A stretch of 20,582 nucleotides of DNA. Origin: a virus. This document shows, one piece after another, positions 6,982-13,715 of this stretch. A model generated the notes under the pieces. That model was not told the origin of the DNA, did not search any database, and saw only the letters and a program-made list of their open reading frames with translations. The stretch's first letter is position 1. Every line of letters begins with the position of its first letter. The stretch spans positions 1 through 20,582 of IMG/VR virus record IMGVR_UViG_3300004805_000046, one strand, 5' to 3'. Made by a program: the position numbers and the translations under genes.

Positions 6982-7751
6982 GTTATCTTCGCAGCGCGTG
7001 CGCCCCGTGCTTCGCCCCATCCTTTGACGGAGCCGCCCTTAGCCATACCCATACCAGAGTAAGAGCCTCTAGCCTTAATGCGCGGGTCTTCAACAGGTAC
7101 TGTCCTACGAGCTTGATTACGTGCAATAGCTGCCTTGGTATCTGGGCCAAGAGTATCCACAACTGAACCGCTATAAATGCTGCGTTTGTTAGGATTCTCA
7201 GCGGGAGCAGCCTCAGTTGTGGGGTTTATCTTCCCACGCCCGCTGCCACCTTTGCTGGAAGAACCCATATCAGTGGTGAACTTCTTACCGCGCCACATGA
7301 AGGTTTTAAGACCTTCTGCACGGGCTTCTGCAAATGCTTCTTTAAACGAAAGCTCTGGAACAGGCTCGGCTTTTGGGCCAGCAGGTACAGATGCGGCAAT
7401 GTCTTGCGACTCAGCAGAAGCGTTAGCTGCTTCCATTGGATCAACTTCACCGCCATCATCATAGCGTTTAACTCGCCCACCTTTGGCGTAGCCCATAGCA
7501 GCAATCTTCTTGCGGTCTTTTTCGTCTTGCGCTGCTTGCATAGCCTCTTTCTCGGCATCTGATTTCACGCGAGGAGGATTAACAAAACCACGACCAGCAC
7601 CGGCTGTAGAGCCGCCATCACCGAATTTACGCACACGACCTCCCCGTTTCATTTCAGCAGCTTCCGCTGCCTCTTCCTTAACGTACTTTTCTGGGACGCC
7701 AGCTTTTTTCATAGCTGCAACGTGTCGAAGTTCTTCAGCTTTGGTAGCCAT
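6978..7751 (-). CDS. KGG-motif phage protein, 257 aa
   Basis: ATG 7751 has an AGGAG site whose TAG belongs to the upstream gene. The protein is basic and largely disordered, with three related motifs: EMKRGGRVRKFGDGG (about 33-47), MGYAKGGRVKRYDDGG (about 86-101) and MGMAKGGSVKGWG near the C-terminus. The middle has a compact segment, SFKEAFAEARAEGLKTFMWR followed by GKKFTTD (about 135-161), which I have seen conserved in other phage proteins without a known role. No signal peptide or membrane segment. It may be an internal virion or assembly protein; the function is unknown. Confidence 0.7.
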   Translation of the reverse strand: MATKAEELRHVAAMKKAGVPEKYVKEEAAEAAEMKRGGRVRKFGDGGSTAGAGRGFVNPPRVKSDAEKEAMQAAQDEKDRKKIAAMGYAKGGRVKRYDDGGEVDPMEAANASAESQDIAASVPAGPKAEPVPELSFKEAFAEARAEGLKTFMWRGKKFTTDMGSSSKGGSGRGKINPTTEAAPAENPNKRSIYSGSVVDTLGPDTKAAIARNQARRTVPVEDPRIKARGSYSGMGMAKGGSVKGWGEARGARAAKIT

Positions 7752-7760
7752 GTCAGTCTC

Positions 7761-7967
7761 CTAGCACTTACCGCCGCGCTTCATGGTGATGGTCTTGCCA
7801 ACAGTCTTGCCACGCTGGGCAATACCGTCAACAGCACCGCCCTTGGCAAACTTCTGCTTCTTGTCGAAGGCTTCCTCTTTCTTGGAACCTTCTTTGCCAG
7901 CGCCTTTTTCTTTATCCTTAGCGGACTTCTCAAACAAAGCGAATGGGAACTTACCTTTGGTAGCCAT
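7761..7967 (-). CDS. Lysine-rich KGG-motif protein, 68 aa
   Basis: A small, very basic protein: ATG 7967 with SD TAAGGAG that includes the TAA of the upstream gene. The N-terminus is MATKGKFPFALFEKSAKDKE, followed by a Lys/Glu-rich stretch and then QKFAKGGAVDGIAQRGKTV and a C-terminal TMKRGGKC. The FAKGG and MKRGG motifs are the same as those in the two genes that follow it, which points to a functional set. Probably disordered and nucleic-acid-binding by charge. Function unknown. Confidence 0.68.
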   Translation of the reverse strand: MATKGKFPFALFEKSAKDKEKGAGKEGSKKEEAFDKKQKFAKGGAVDGIAQRGKTVGKTITMKRGGKC

Positions 7968-7977
7968 GACTTACTCC

Positions 7978-8577
7978 TTATCCACAGAACAGGGTTACAG
8001 CAGTAACGACTGCCAGCGTGACGATTGCGAAATCAGAAAGACTACTGCGTGTAGTCAGGATGCCATCTTGAGGAATAGCAACGCTCACAGCGAATGCGGC
8101 TGCGGTGACAGGCGGTGTATCAACCTGAAGGATCAACGTACCTGAAGTGGTATTGCGGTTGATCTTCACACTACCTGCGGTAGCACCAGCCACGTAGTGC
8201 ATCCCCTTGATGCGGCAACGGGGAAGGGCTAGGGAGCCAACCGTTCCAACACTGACATTACCTGCGGCAGCGCCACTTGCGGTGATGCTGTCCACCCGTG
8301 CGAAGAAGGCAGTTGTAGTAACCGCAGCACCACTTCCGCCTGTCAAGACTTCAGTAGTTACTGCGCCATTGAGCGTACCAACTGCTTGCCCGACAACCGT
8401 GAAGGTAATGCCTGTGTCCACCCCAGCAGAGGTGATTGCGATCTTGTACCCGCAACCATTGAGAGAAACCTCATTGGTCAGAAGCGTCAGCGCACCTGCG
8501 CCAGATACTCCAGCGGCAGCACGTAGCAGGACTGCACTAACAGACGGTGTTATTGCCCATACATCAGCTTGGCTCAT
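7978..8577 (-). CDS. Conserved phage virion protein, 199 aa
   Basis: Begins MSQADVWAITPSVSAVLLRA and is Ala/Gly/Thr/Val-rich throughout, with a beta-strand pattern. The later part (RCRIKGMHYVAGATAGSVKI, GTLILQVDTPP, IPQDGILTTRSSLSDFAIVT, VTAVTLFCG) follows a family found widely in environmental phages near capsid and tail genes. Its start overlaps the end of the 53-residue gene by 14 nt. The role is probably a minor capsid, decoration or appendage protein. No enzyme motif is seen. The hydrophobic C-terminus looks like a buried strand rather than a membrane anchor. Confidence 0.68.
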   Translation of the reverse strand: MSQADVWAITPSVSAVLLRAAAGVSGAGALTLLTNEVSLNGCGYKIAITSAGVDTGITFTVVGQAVGTLNGAVTTEVLTGGSGAAVTTTAFFARVDSITASGAAAGNVSVGTVGSLALPRCRIKGMHYVAGATAGSVKINRNTTSGTLILQVDTPPVTAAAFAVSVAIPQDGILTTRSSLSDFAIVTLAVVTAVTLFCG

Positions 8578-8725
8578 TTTGAGGCTCCGGTTCGTTCAGT
8601 TTGGCTATCAGCATCTTGTAAGAAGCGACTGTCCCTTGGGCGTGTGCTATAAAGGTTTGGGCCTTCTGCATCTCGACTTCAAGGGAAACAATCTCAGCCT
8701 GCAAGAACTCTTGCGTGATGACCAT
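8564..8725 (-). CDS. Small coiled-coil protein, 53 aa
   Basis: Read directly from the minus strand: ATG 8725 to TGA 8564-8566, starting MVITQEFLQAEIVSLEVEMQ and ending LNEPEPQNEPS. ATG lies 2 nt after the TAA of the upstream gene, so translation is probably by reinitiation; no strong SD is seen. Its end overlaps the next gene by 14 nt. The heptad-like spacing of Ile, Val, Leu and Met over residues 8-42 suggests a short coiled coil. Small coiled-coil proteins in this position are common in phage structural modules. Function unknown. Confidence 0.65.
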   Translation of the reverse strand: MVITQEFLQAEIVSLEVEMQKAQTFIAHAQGTVASYKMLIAKLNEPEPQNEPS

Positions 8726-8727
8726 GA

Positions 8728-9309
8728 TTACTGTGCGTCAGAAACCATCAACCAGTACGCCTTGCCAGCCGAGTCAACCATCTTGATCGTGTGGCTGATA
8801 GCAGCGGCTGTCTTGGTAGCAACCATTGCCGCAGGAGCGTTGAACAGGTTCGTCACTGCGCCTGTACCAGAGTTAGTAAAGCGGATGAAGGAGGCGTTAG
8901 TCCAAGTGCCGCCAGTAGCGAAGCTGGAGTCAGCTTGGATAGCTGCCAGAGTGCCGCCCGGATTGGTAGACGTACCGCCCAGAGTAGCGCGTAGCGCGTT
9001 ACCAGCACCGGAGACAGTCGAGGTGCCATCAATCTCAAGGCTGATGTGTGCGCCGTTTACAGTGCCGCCGGGGGCAACTGCACCAGAGCCGGTAGCAATG
9101 GAAGTGAAAGCGCGGAGCGTTTCGCCAGAACCAGCAGCAGTGAAGACCAGCTTTTGATAGCTCAGGCGGGTGTCGCCATTCGTAGCGGAGGTCGATGCGT
9201 AAGAGCTAGTGACGTTACCAGCGGTAGTGACTGCGATGGGGGCTGTGGCGGTGCCGGAAATGAAGCCGTTCAGGGACGTAACCGGGCCGGAAAACGTGGT
9301 GGAACTCAT
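8728..9309 (-). CDS. Probable virion appendage/decoration protein
   Basis: A 193-residue protein with SD AGGAG 8 nt before ATG 9309. The sequence is Ser/Thr/Gly/Ala-rich with regular beta-strand spacing (GFISGTATAPIAVTTAGNVT; ISLEIDGTSTVSGAGNALRA) and ends in IKMVDSAGKAYWLMVSDAQ, a tail seen in other phage surface proteins. It has no catalytic residues or signal peptide. It is the first virion-type gene behind the GIY-YIG endonuclease and the structured spacer. It is likely on the capsid or tail surface, but this is inferred from composition and location. Confidence 0.65.
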   Translation of the reverse strand: MSSTTFSGPVTSLNGFISGTATAPIAVTTAGNVTSSYASTSATNGDTRLSYQKLVFTAAGSGETLRAFTSIATGSGAVAPGGTVNGAHISLEIDGTSTVSGAGNALRATLGGTSTNPGGTLAAIQADSSFATGGTWTNASFIRFTNSGTGAVTNLFNAPAAMVATKTAAAISHTIKMVDSAGKAYWLMVSDAQ

Positions 9310-9330
9310 TGAGTTTTCTCCTAAGCGATT

Positions 9331-9404
9331 AAGGAGTACCCGTCTGCTTAGCGTCGGCCCGACCCGTCTGGTACTCCCGATTGTTCGGGGTTATGCGAAG
9401 CATA
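9331..9404 (-). other. Hairpin-rich spacer between endonuclease and virion gene
   Basis: A non-coding spacer with several symmetric elements. TATGC/GCATA flank a 3-nt loop at 9392-9404, directly after the endonuclease stop. CCCGA/TCGGG flank a 4-nt loop at 9376-9389. The 8-bp inverted arms GGAGTACC (9333-9340) and GGTACTCC (9370-9377) enclose 29 nt, and ACCCGTCTG occurs twice (9338-9346, 9362-9370). No T-run follows, so this is not a standard terminator. It may be an RNA-processing or mRNA-stability element, or a remnant of endonuclease insertion. Confidence 0.45.
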
Positions 9405-10151
9405 CTACTTTAACTCTGGGGGTGCAAGTTTCTTTTGCCCCCGCTTCGCAAGAAATGCGGCTTTCCATACCGGGTCTGCCCATCGCGCCCTAAGCGCAGC
9501 AGCCTTAGCTGCCTTCACATCAGGTCGGTTAGCTATCTCTTTATTGTTGGCTGTCTGTGCGGCAGCGTACAGCGGATCGGCCCATTGTGCCGAAGCCTGT
9601 TTGCTGGTCTTGGCCTTGGAAGCGTCTGTGCTACGGGCAGCGGCGATACCGTCCTGCCGCTTCTCGCGTATATCGGCCTTTTTCCATGTGGCTATGCTAG
9701 CTTCCGACTTGACTGCACGTGCTTCGGGGGTGCCTTGCACTTTGGTCTGGGCGGCGACTACCTTGGCGCGGTACTCCGGGCGCTGCCATTTATCCTCAGA
9801 CATTTTCTGAATAACCGCCTTCTGTGCAGCAGTCCACACAGTACCACTACCGCCTTCGCCCCCATCAGTAAGATTGAACAGCGTACCCGTGCCGAGGTTC
9901 CGCCGCCCATAGACAGCAATCAGCTCTATCTCTTTGGTGAAGGCAGCGGCCTCATCAGGTGTTTCAAGCACGCGCTGGGGATGTACCTCAAGTCCCTTCT
10001 GGCGCAGGTGAGACATGAAGTCTTGAAAAGGTTTGTTGTGTGAACCTTTAAGCCAGTGGGACACATCCCTATCCCCCGTGCCTTTACCTACGTACACAGG
10101 CTGGTTGTTCTTACTGGGGCGGGGGTCACGGTAAACATAAACATAAAACAT
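9405..10151 (-). CDS. GIY-YIG endonuclease, free-standing
   Basis: A 248-residue protein. The frame is open to 10367, but the start is placed at ATG 10151, which has a strong SD (AAGGAG, 6 nt away) and begins exactly with the nuclease fold; a longer start would run through the terminator and promoter. The nuclease is MFYVYVYRDPRPSK (Tyr5-Val6-Tyr7) with PVYVGKGTGDR (Tyr20-Val21-Gly22, Arg28), the likely catalytic Glu74 and the closing LFNLTDGGEG. The C-terminal half has repeated basic helical units (EDKWQRPEYRAKVV, SAQWADPLYAAAQ, ARWADPVWKAAF) typical of DNA-binding repeats in homing endonucleases. It lies behind the capsid terminator with its own promoter-like site and is probably a mobile gene. 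Confidence 0.9.
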   Translation of the reverse strand: MFYVYVYRDPRPSKNNQPVYVGKGTGDRDVSHWLKGSHNKPFQDFMSHLRQKGLEVHPQRVLETPDEAAAFTKEIELIAVYGRRNLGTGTLFNLTDGGEGGSGTVWTAAQKAVIQKMSEDKWQRPEYRAKVVAAQTKVQGTPEARAVKSEASIATWKKADIREKRQDGIAAARSTDASKAKTSKQASAQWADPLYAAAQTANNKEIANRPDVKAAKAAALRARWADPVWKAAFLAKRGQKKLAPPELK

Positions 10152-10174
10152 GGTAGCTCCTTGGTTGATGCCCA

Positions 10175-10203
10175 AGTATATACCAATGAACGGAGAATTA
10201 CAA
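10175..10203 (-). promoter_or_regulatory. Sigma-70-like promoter before second GIY-YIG gene
   Basis: On the minus strand, TTGTAA (10203-10198) and TATACT (10180-10175) are 17 nt apart; the matches are 4/6 and 5/6. TGG directly before an alternative TATATA also gives an extended -10 look. The predicted start is about 10168, just before the SD and ATG 10151. Because a terminator lies between this site and the capsid gene, it could restart transcription for the left half of the operon. Confidence 0.6.
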
Positions 10204-10257
10204 GTATTTCGCAGGGTTACGAAAAGGTTATGACACAGGAAATCCGTACACACAAAG

Positions 10258-10283
10258 AAAAAGGGAGCCGTAGCTCCCTTTTT
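10258..10283 (-). terminator. Intrinsic terminator after major capsid gene
   Basis: A perfect hairpin: AAGGGAGC (10261-10268) pairs with GCTCCCTT (10273-10280) around a 4-base loop, extended by A-runs and T-runs to an 11-bp stem (10258-10283). Read on the minus strand it ends in a short T-tract, 35 nt after the capsid stop. It is symmetric, so it could act in both directions, but only the minus strand has genes here. Confidence 0.8.
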
Positions 10284-10317
10284 GATAGCATAGAATCTAG
10301 GTTCTATGCGGGTTCGC

Positions 10318-11235
10318 TTAGGACGAACCGGGGCTACCAAATACCCCGAGCGGATCGCTGACACCAAAAGAATAGCGTTCGCGGCTCTTATATCTCACGT
10401 TGCCTGTATCAAAGTCTCCATCCATTCCGGTACTCAAAGGAGTACGGACGAAGTGCTTCAGGCCGTTCGGAACGTCAGTCAGCAAGAACCAAGCATTCGT
10501 GTCGGTCAAGAAGTGGTTAACGGTGTAGCCTTCGGGGATGGAACCGTTGTTCTTCAGCGCGTTGAGATCGTTGTCAGCGGTGCCAACACGGAGGTTGGTT
10601 TCCAAGACACGGGTAGCAACGAATTGCAGAGCAGGCGGGATCACCAGCTTCTTCGGCTTTGCAGCGATCAGCAGACCACGCTCATCAGTCCAAGCGGCGA
10701 TCTGAATGACTGCGTTTTCCAACGAAGTTTCATTCAAGTCAGCGCCGGTAGTTGGGCGATTGCTATTGGTGCCGCCACCAACCAGCGGGTGTGCCGTAGA
10801 GAACAGCACTTGACCGTCACCATAGGTGGGGTTGCCCACACCAGTGAAGCCGGTGTTCAGGGTGTAAGCACCCTTGACCTGCTTGGTATAAGCCATTGCA
10901 CGGGCCAAAGACTTCGTATAACGAGCCGAGAGGCTGTCATACAGATTATCTTCAACCGCTTCTTCCGTGATGGAGAAGCCCATTGCGATGGTCTGGTGAT
11001 CGTAACGAGCAGTCCATGCTTCTTGCGCGTTGTCATACGCAATAGCAGAACCTTCGTTCTTCACCGGGGCCGCACCGAAGCCAGCCAGCTTGGTTTCTTC
11101 TTCAAAGGAGCGCTCAGACGATTCGGTTTCATAAATTTCTTTATGTTCTTCACCGTAACGAGCATATTCCATACCGAACAGAGCGTTCAGGCCGGGAAGG
11201 AGTTCCTTCAGTAGTTGTGCGCGAGAGATTGCCAT
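10318..11235 (-). CDS. Major capsid protein (Mu gpT-like family)
   Basis: A 305-residue protein with SD AAGGAG before ATG 11235. The N-terminus MAISRAQLLKELLPGLNALF and the following EEHKEIYETESSERSFEEET segment, then AWTARYDHQTIAMGFSITEE and DNLYDSLSARYTKSLARAMA, fit the Mu gpT-like HK97-fold major head subunit. Later conserved parts are DGQVLFSTAHPL, LIAAKPKKLVIPPALQ and AWFLLTDVPNGLKHF, ending YSFGVSDPLGVFG. It would polymerise with the scaffold into the procapsid. It lies directly after the probable decoration protein and is followed by a strong terminator, a usual arrangement for the most abundant virion protein. No protease gene is visible nearby. Confidence 0.88.
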   Translation of the reverse strand: MAISRAQLLKELLPGLNALFGMEYARYGEEHKEIYETESSERSFEEETKLAGFGAAPVKNEGSAIAYDNAQEAWTARYDHQTIAMGFSITEEAVEDNLYDSLSARYTKSLARAMAYTKQVKGAYTLNTGFTGVGNPTYGDGQVLFSTAHPLVGGGTNSNRPTTGADLNETSLENAVIQIAAWTDERGLLIAAKPKKLVIPPALQFVATRVLETNLRVGTADNDLNALKNNGSIPEGYTVNHFLTDTNAWFLLTDVPNGLKHFVRTPLSTGMDGDFDTGNVRYKSRERYSFGVSDPLGVFGSPGSS

Positions 11236-11249
11236 GATTTAGCTCCTTA

Positions 11250-11849
11250 TTAGGCAACGCCGGTAGCGTTAGTGTAGGAATGTTGCCCAATGTTGAACTT
11301 CACCAGCAAATCCGTCTTGGCATCGCCAACGGTAGATGTAGTGCTGTTAACAAAGCCGACAATACGGAACGCTGCTGTACCAGCCTGCGCGGTCAAGCTG
11401 ACTGCCACATTGGAGTTACCCGTTGCGGTAGAACCAGTTGAAGTGCTTTGCGAGTTAGCGAACAGCACGTTTTGGCCCAAGGAGGTCTGACCAACAGCAC
11501 CATTTGCCTGAACTTGAAAGACTGCGCGGTCATCATCAATGACGTATGCAACACCATTCAAGGAGCCGGTGGGGTAGTACTGACCAAAGACCGTTTGGCC
11601 CATAGAGTTGGTATACGAACAACCAACGAACACGCCAATCGTGCCAGCAGGGAAGGGGCTACCTGTGCTGCCATCTTCGGTGACTACGTTGATGTAACCG
11701 TCAGTATGAATCTTCACGACAAAGCCGTTGAAGATGTTGGACGCATAACCCGCAGGGTCAATAGCGAAAGACCGAGTGCTACCGGCAAACGGTAGACCCC
11801 CGATCAGATTTACGGCACGAAGGCCGTTGGGAGAAGCAGTAGCAGCCAT
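11250..11849 (-). CDS. Probable capsid decoration/structural protein
   Basis: A 199-residue protein with the strongest SD in the window (AGGAGGT before ATG 11849), which suggests high expression. The N-terminus MAATASPNGLRAVNLIGGLP and the SYTNSMGQTVFGQYYPTGS and YVIDDDRAVFQVQANG segments follow a family found just upstream of capsid genes in environmental phages. It is beta-rich, small and lacks enzyme motifs. Its position between the scaffold-side genes and the major capsid, and its translation signal, fit a decoration or minor capsid protein. The exact role is inferred. Confidence 0.68.
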   Translation of the reverse strand: MAATASPNGLRAVNLIGGLPFAGSTRSFAIDPAGYASNIFNGFVVKIHTDGYINVVTEDGSTGSPFPAGTIGVFVGCSYTNSMGQTVFGQYYPTGSLNGVAYVIDDDRAVFQVQANGAVGQTSLGQNVLFANSQSTSTGSTATGNSNVAVSLTAQAGTAAFRIVGFVNSTTSTVGDAKTDLLVKFNIGQHSYTNATGVA

Positions 11850-11867
11850 GTAAATGACCTCCTAAAG

Positions 11868-12320
11868 TTAGATACCTTTTCCGAAAGTAACCTTTGAACT
11901 ACGCTCTTTAAACAGCGGCATTCTTGGGTCACTATCACGCATGAAGTTGTTATCCACAGAGTCCATCTGCGCCATCGCCAGTTGACGGTAATGGGCGTCA
12001 CGTTGCTCTGTAAACTCAACAGGTGTTTTGCAAAGAAGCAAGCCACCGATTTCCACGCTGTCTGGGAAGCGGAGCTTGTCGCCGCCCATAAGCTGAATTT
12101 CGGGATGCTCAGAAGCCTTTACAGGTTCCCAACCCTCACGGAGCTTTGAAGAGATATTGATGGCATCTGGGTTTCCGAGGGTACTCAAACGAATCCAGCG
12201 AAATGCAAAACCCGGCTCAGGAGTCGGATCAGGCAAAAGCTGTGGGGGTGTCCATTTTGTAGGACGCTCCAGTTTTGCGCGAGTTTCAAGTTCCCGTGGT
12301 GTACGTTCAGTGGTTGCCAT
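11868..12320 (-). CDS. Conserved phage head-module protein, 150 aa
   Basis: Starts at ATG 12320 on the last base of the scaffold stop (TAATG), so it is translated by coupling. Residues 33-60 contain PEPGFAFRWIRLSTLGNPDA, followed by SSKLREGWEPVKASEHPEI and SVEIGGLLLCKTPVEFTEQR, then basic and acidic helices. The pattern F-x-F-R-W-I-R and the W-E-P-V segment are familiar from conserved proteins located between scaffold and capsid genes in other phages, with no known activity. It ends SKVTFGKGI. A head assembly or minor capsid role is likely from position only. Confidence 0.68.
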   Translation of the reverse strand: MATTERTPRELETRAKLERPTKWTPPQLLPDPTPEPGFAFRWIRLSTLGNPDAINISSKLREGWEPVKASEHPEIQLMGGDKLRFPDSVEIGGLLLCKTPVEFTEQRDAHYRQLAMAQMDSVDNNFMRDSDPRMPLFKERSSKVTFGKGI

Positions 12321-13246
12321 TATATTTTCCTCATTTCTTCCGCTACCTTACGGGCATAGAGTTCCAAAGGAACGCCGAGCCGCTTGGCGATGTTTACCTG
12401 CGTTTGTGTAAGTACGACTTTTTTCGGCGCTGTACTACGTGATGCTGGTGCAACTACATTTGACTTGGTGCGCTGAGAAGATTTAGCTTCAGCGGGTTCC
12501 TCGGCAAATGTCTCCGGGAACCGATTCCTGATATCAGAGTTAATACTGTTAAAGTATTCGTCACTGGCTACCGGGACTCCTGATTCAACAAGGTCTTCGT
12601 GGAGGCTTAGAGCATAAGCTGTCATCTTTCGATTACTACCAAACCACGGATTCTGCTCATTCCATTCGCGTGTTTTAGTATCCAACTGAGGCTGTTGAGC
12701 CTGTTGTGGCGGTTGTACAACATTTTGGGGTGCTTGTACAGGGGCTGGTCGAAAATTGTTTACACGATCAGCTTTGATTGTTGCGGTAGTCAGTTTTGCC
12801 TGTGCTGCGATAACCCCATCCGAATCACCGGATTCATAAGCTGCCTTGTATTCCCGCTTTGCATCCTCAATCTCGGAGCCGACCACCTTCTTTGCCTGTT
12901 CCAGCAGGGCATTCTGGTTGTTTGCCAGTGATCCTTGGAGTTTCTTATTCTCCTCAACCACTGACTGAGCCATACGGAGAGCTTCATCCCGCTCCCGCGA
13001 AGCTGTTTCCTTGGCTCTTCGTTCCTCATGGTAGCCCTTGCCCAGATGTGCCAGCCTATCCTTGAGTTTCTGGTCAGAGTACTTGGTTAACTCCTCATCA
13101 GTAACTTCTGCAGGTGCTTCGCGTAGCGGGGTTCGGTTTTGGTCTTCCGCAGGGGTGTCGTTGATAACCTCGATCTTGGTATCGCCATCAAGGATCACGC
13201 CATCTTCGACTTCATAAGCCGATTCTTGTGCTTCTGCTGTAGCCAT
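12320..13246 (-). CDS. Capsid scaffolding protein
   Basis: A 308-residue protein starting at ATG 13246 on the last base of the co-chaperonin stop (TAATG). The N-terminus is acidic (EVEDGVILDGDTKIEVINDT), followed by a long charged helix from about 50 to 150 (EERRAKETASRERDEALRMA and onward). A Gln/Pro-rich linker follows (near 168-190, PVQAPQNVVQPPQQAQQPQ), and the C-terminus is basic and helical (TQTQVNIAKRLGVPLELYAR), typical of the capsid-binding end of scaffolds. The composition and place directly before the capsid genes fit a T7 gp9-like scaffolding protein. No protease motif is seen. Confidence 0.8.
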   Translation of the reverse strand: MATAEAQESAYEVEDGVILDGDTKIEVINDTPAEDQNRTPLREAPAEVTDEELTKYSDQKLKDRLAHLGKGYHEERRAKETASRERDEALRMAQSVVEENKKLQGSLANNQNALLEQAKKVVGSEIEDAKREYKAAYESGDSDGVIAAQAKLTTATIKADRVNNFRPAPVQAPQNVVQPPQQAQQPQLDTKTREWNEQNPWFGSNRKMTAYALSLHEDLVESGVPVASDEYFNSINSDIRNRFPETFAEEPAEAKSSQRTKSNVVAPASRSTAPKKVVLTQTQVNIAKRLGVPLELYARKVAEEMRKI

Positions 13247-13650
13247 TACACCCTCCCCAGACCACGGGGGTCTTCGATGGTGGCTTCAACGGAGTCATCG
13301 TTAATCAAGCGCCATTCAGTACCGTGAATCTTCATGCGTGTGCCTGAGTTGGGGCGGACAATGATGAAGTCTCCGACCTTGCAAGAGGGGCCAGATGGGA
13401 AGCGCTTCTCGTCTTTAAACGCATCAGGGCCAATCTTGGCGACGAACAGGACCGGGGAAAGCAGTTCTTCAAACTGCATTGTCTTGTCTGCTTTGAGAAT
13501 ACCGCTGTCATAGGCGAGAGCGGCTTCAGGAAGCATACACAGCAGATGGTATGTCACAGGTTCAGGCATTTGCTTTGCCTTGTCGATATCCGGCAAATCG
13601 GATACCGGCCCTGTCGGGTCGAGCTTCAACCCTATATTAAAGGTTTCCAT
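13246..13650 (-). CDS. GroES-like co-chaperonin
   Basis: A 134-residue protein with SD AAGGA before ATG 13650. After an N-terminal extension of about 30 residues it follows the Cpn10 fold: VTYHLLCMLPEA (strand 1), a loop with SGILKAD (49-55) where GroES has its mobile-loop GGIVL, LLSPVLFVAKIGPDAF (63-78, like the VLAVG segment), GPSCKVGDFIIVRPNSGTRM (87-106, like the VKVGD strand) and LINDDSVEATIEDP (like the EsDILAI ending). GroES normally caps GroEL to fold proteins. T4 gp31 is the known phage version, needed for capsid protein folding. Its location between portal and scaffold genes suggests the same job here. The match is by pattern, so a non-chaperonin head protein remains possible. Confidence 0.72.
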   Translation of the reverse strand: METFNIGLKLDPTGPVSDLPDIDKAKQMPEPVTYHLLCMLPEAALAYDSGILKADKTMQFEELLSPVLFVAKIGPDAFKDEKRFPSGPSCKVGDFIIVRPNSGTRMKIHGTEWRLINDDSVEATIEDPRGLGRV

Positions 13651-13715
13651 AGTTTCCTTAATTACGCATGGGGTTTAATAAAGATTGGAGGCACCCCAGA
13701 AAAGCCTACCCAATT

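Noticed and set aside
8207-9157. Long plus-strand open frame of 316 codons
   Set aside because: Antisense to three well-supported minus-strand genes with SDs and overlaps; its protein is Pro/Val/Ala-rich reverse-frame sequence with no domain pattern.
10152-10367. N-terminal extension of the second GIY-YIG gene
   Set aside because: It would span the capsid terminator and promoter; the SD and the start of the nuclease fold coincide at 10151.
10306-11214. Plus-strand open frame of 302 codons opposite the capsid gene
   Set aside because: The minus strand encodes a recognisable major capsid protein with SD and terminator; the plus frame is its shadow.
13651-13715. Terminator or promoter between the 64-aa gene and the co-chaperonin gene
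   Set aside because: Only a 4-bp AGGC/GCCT pairing and no convincing -35/-10 pair at normal spacing.
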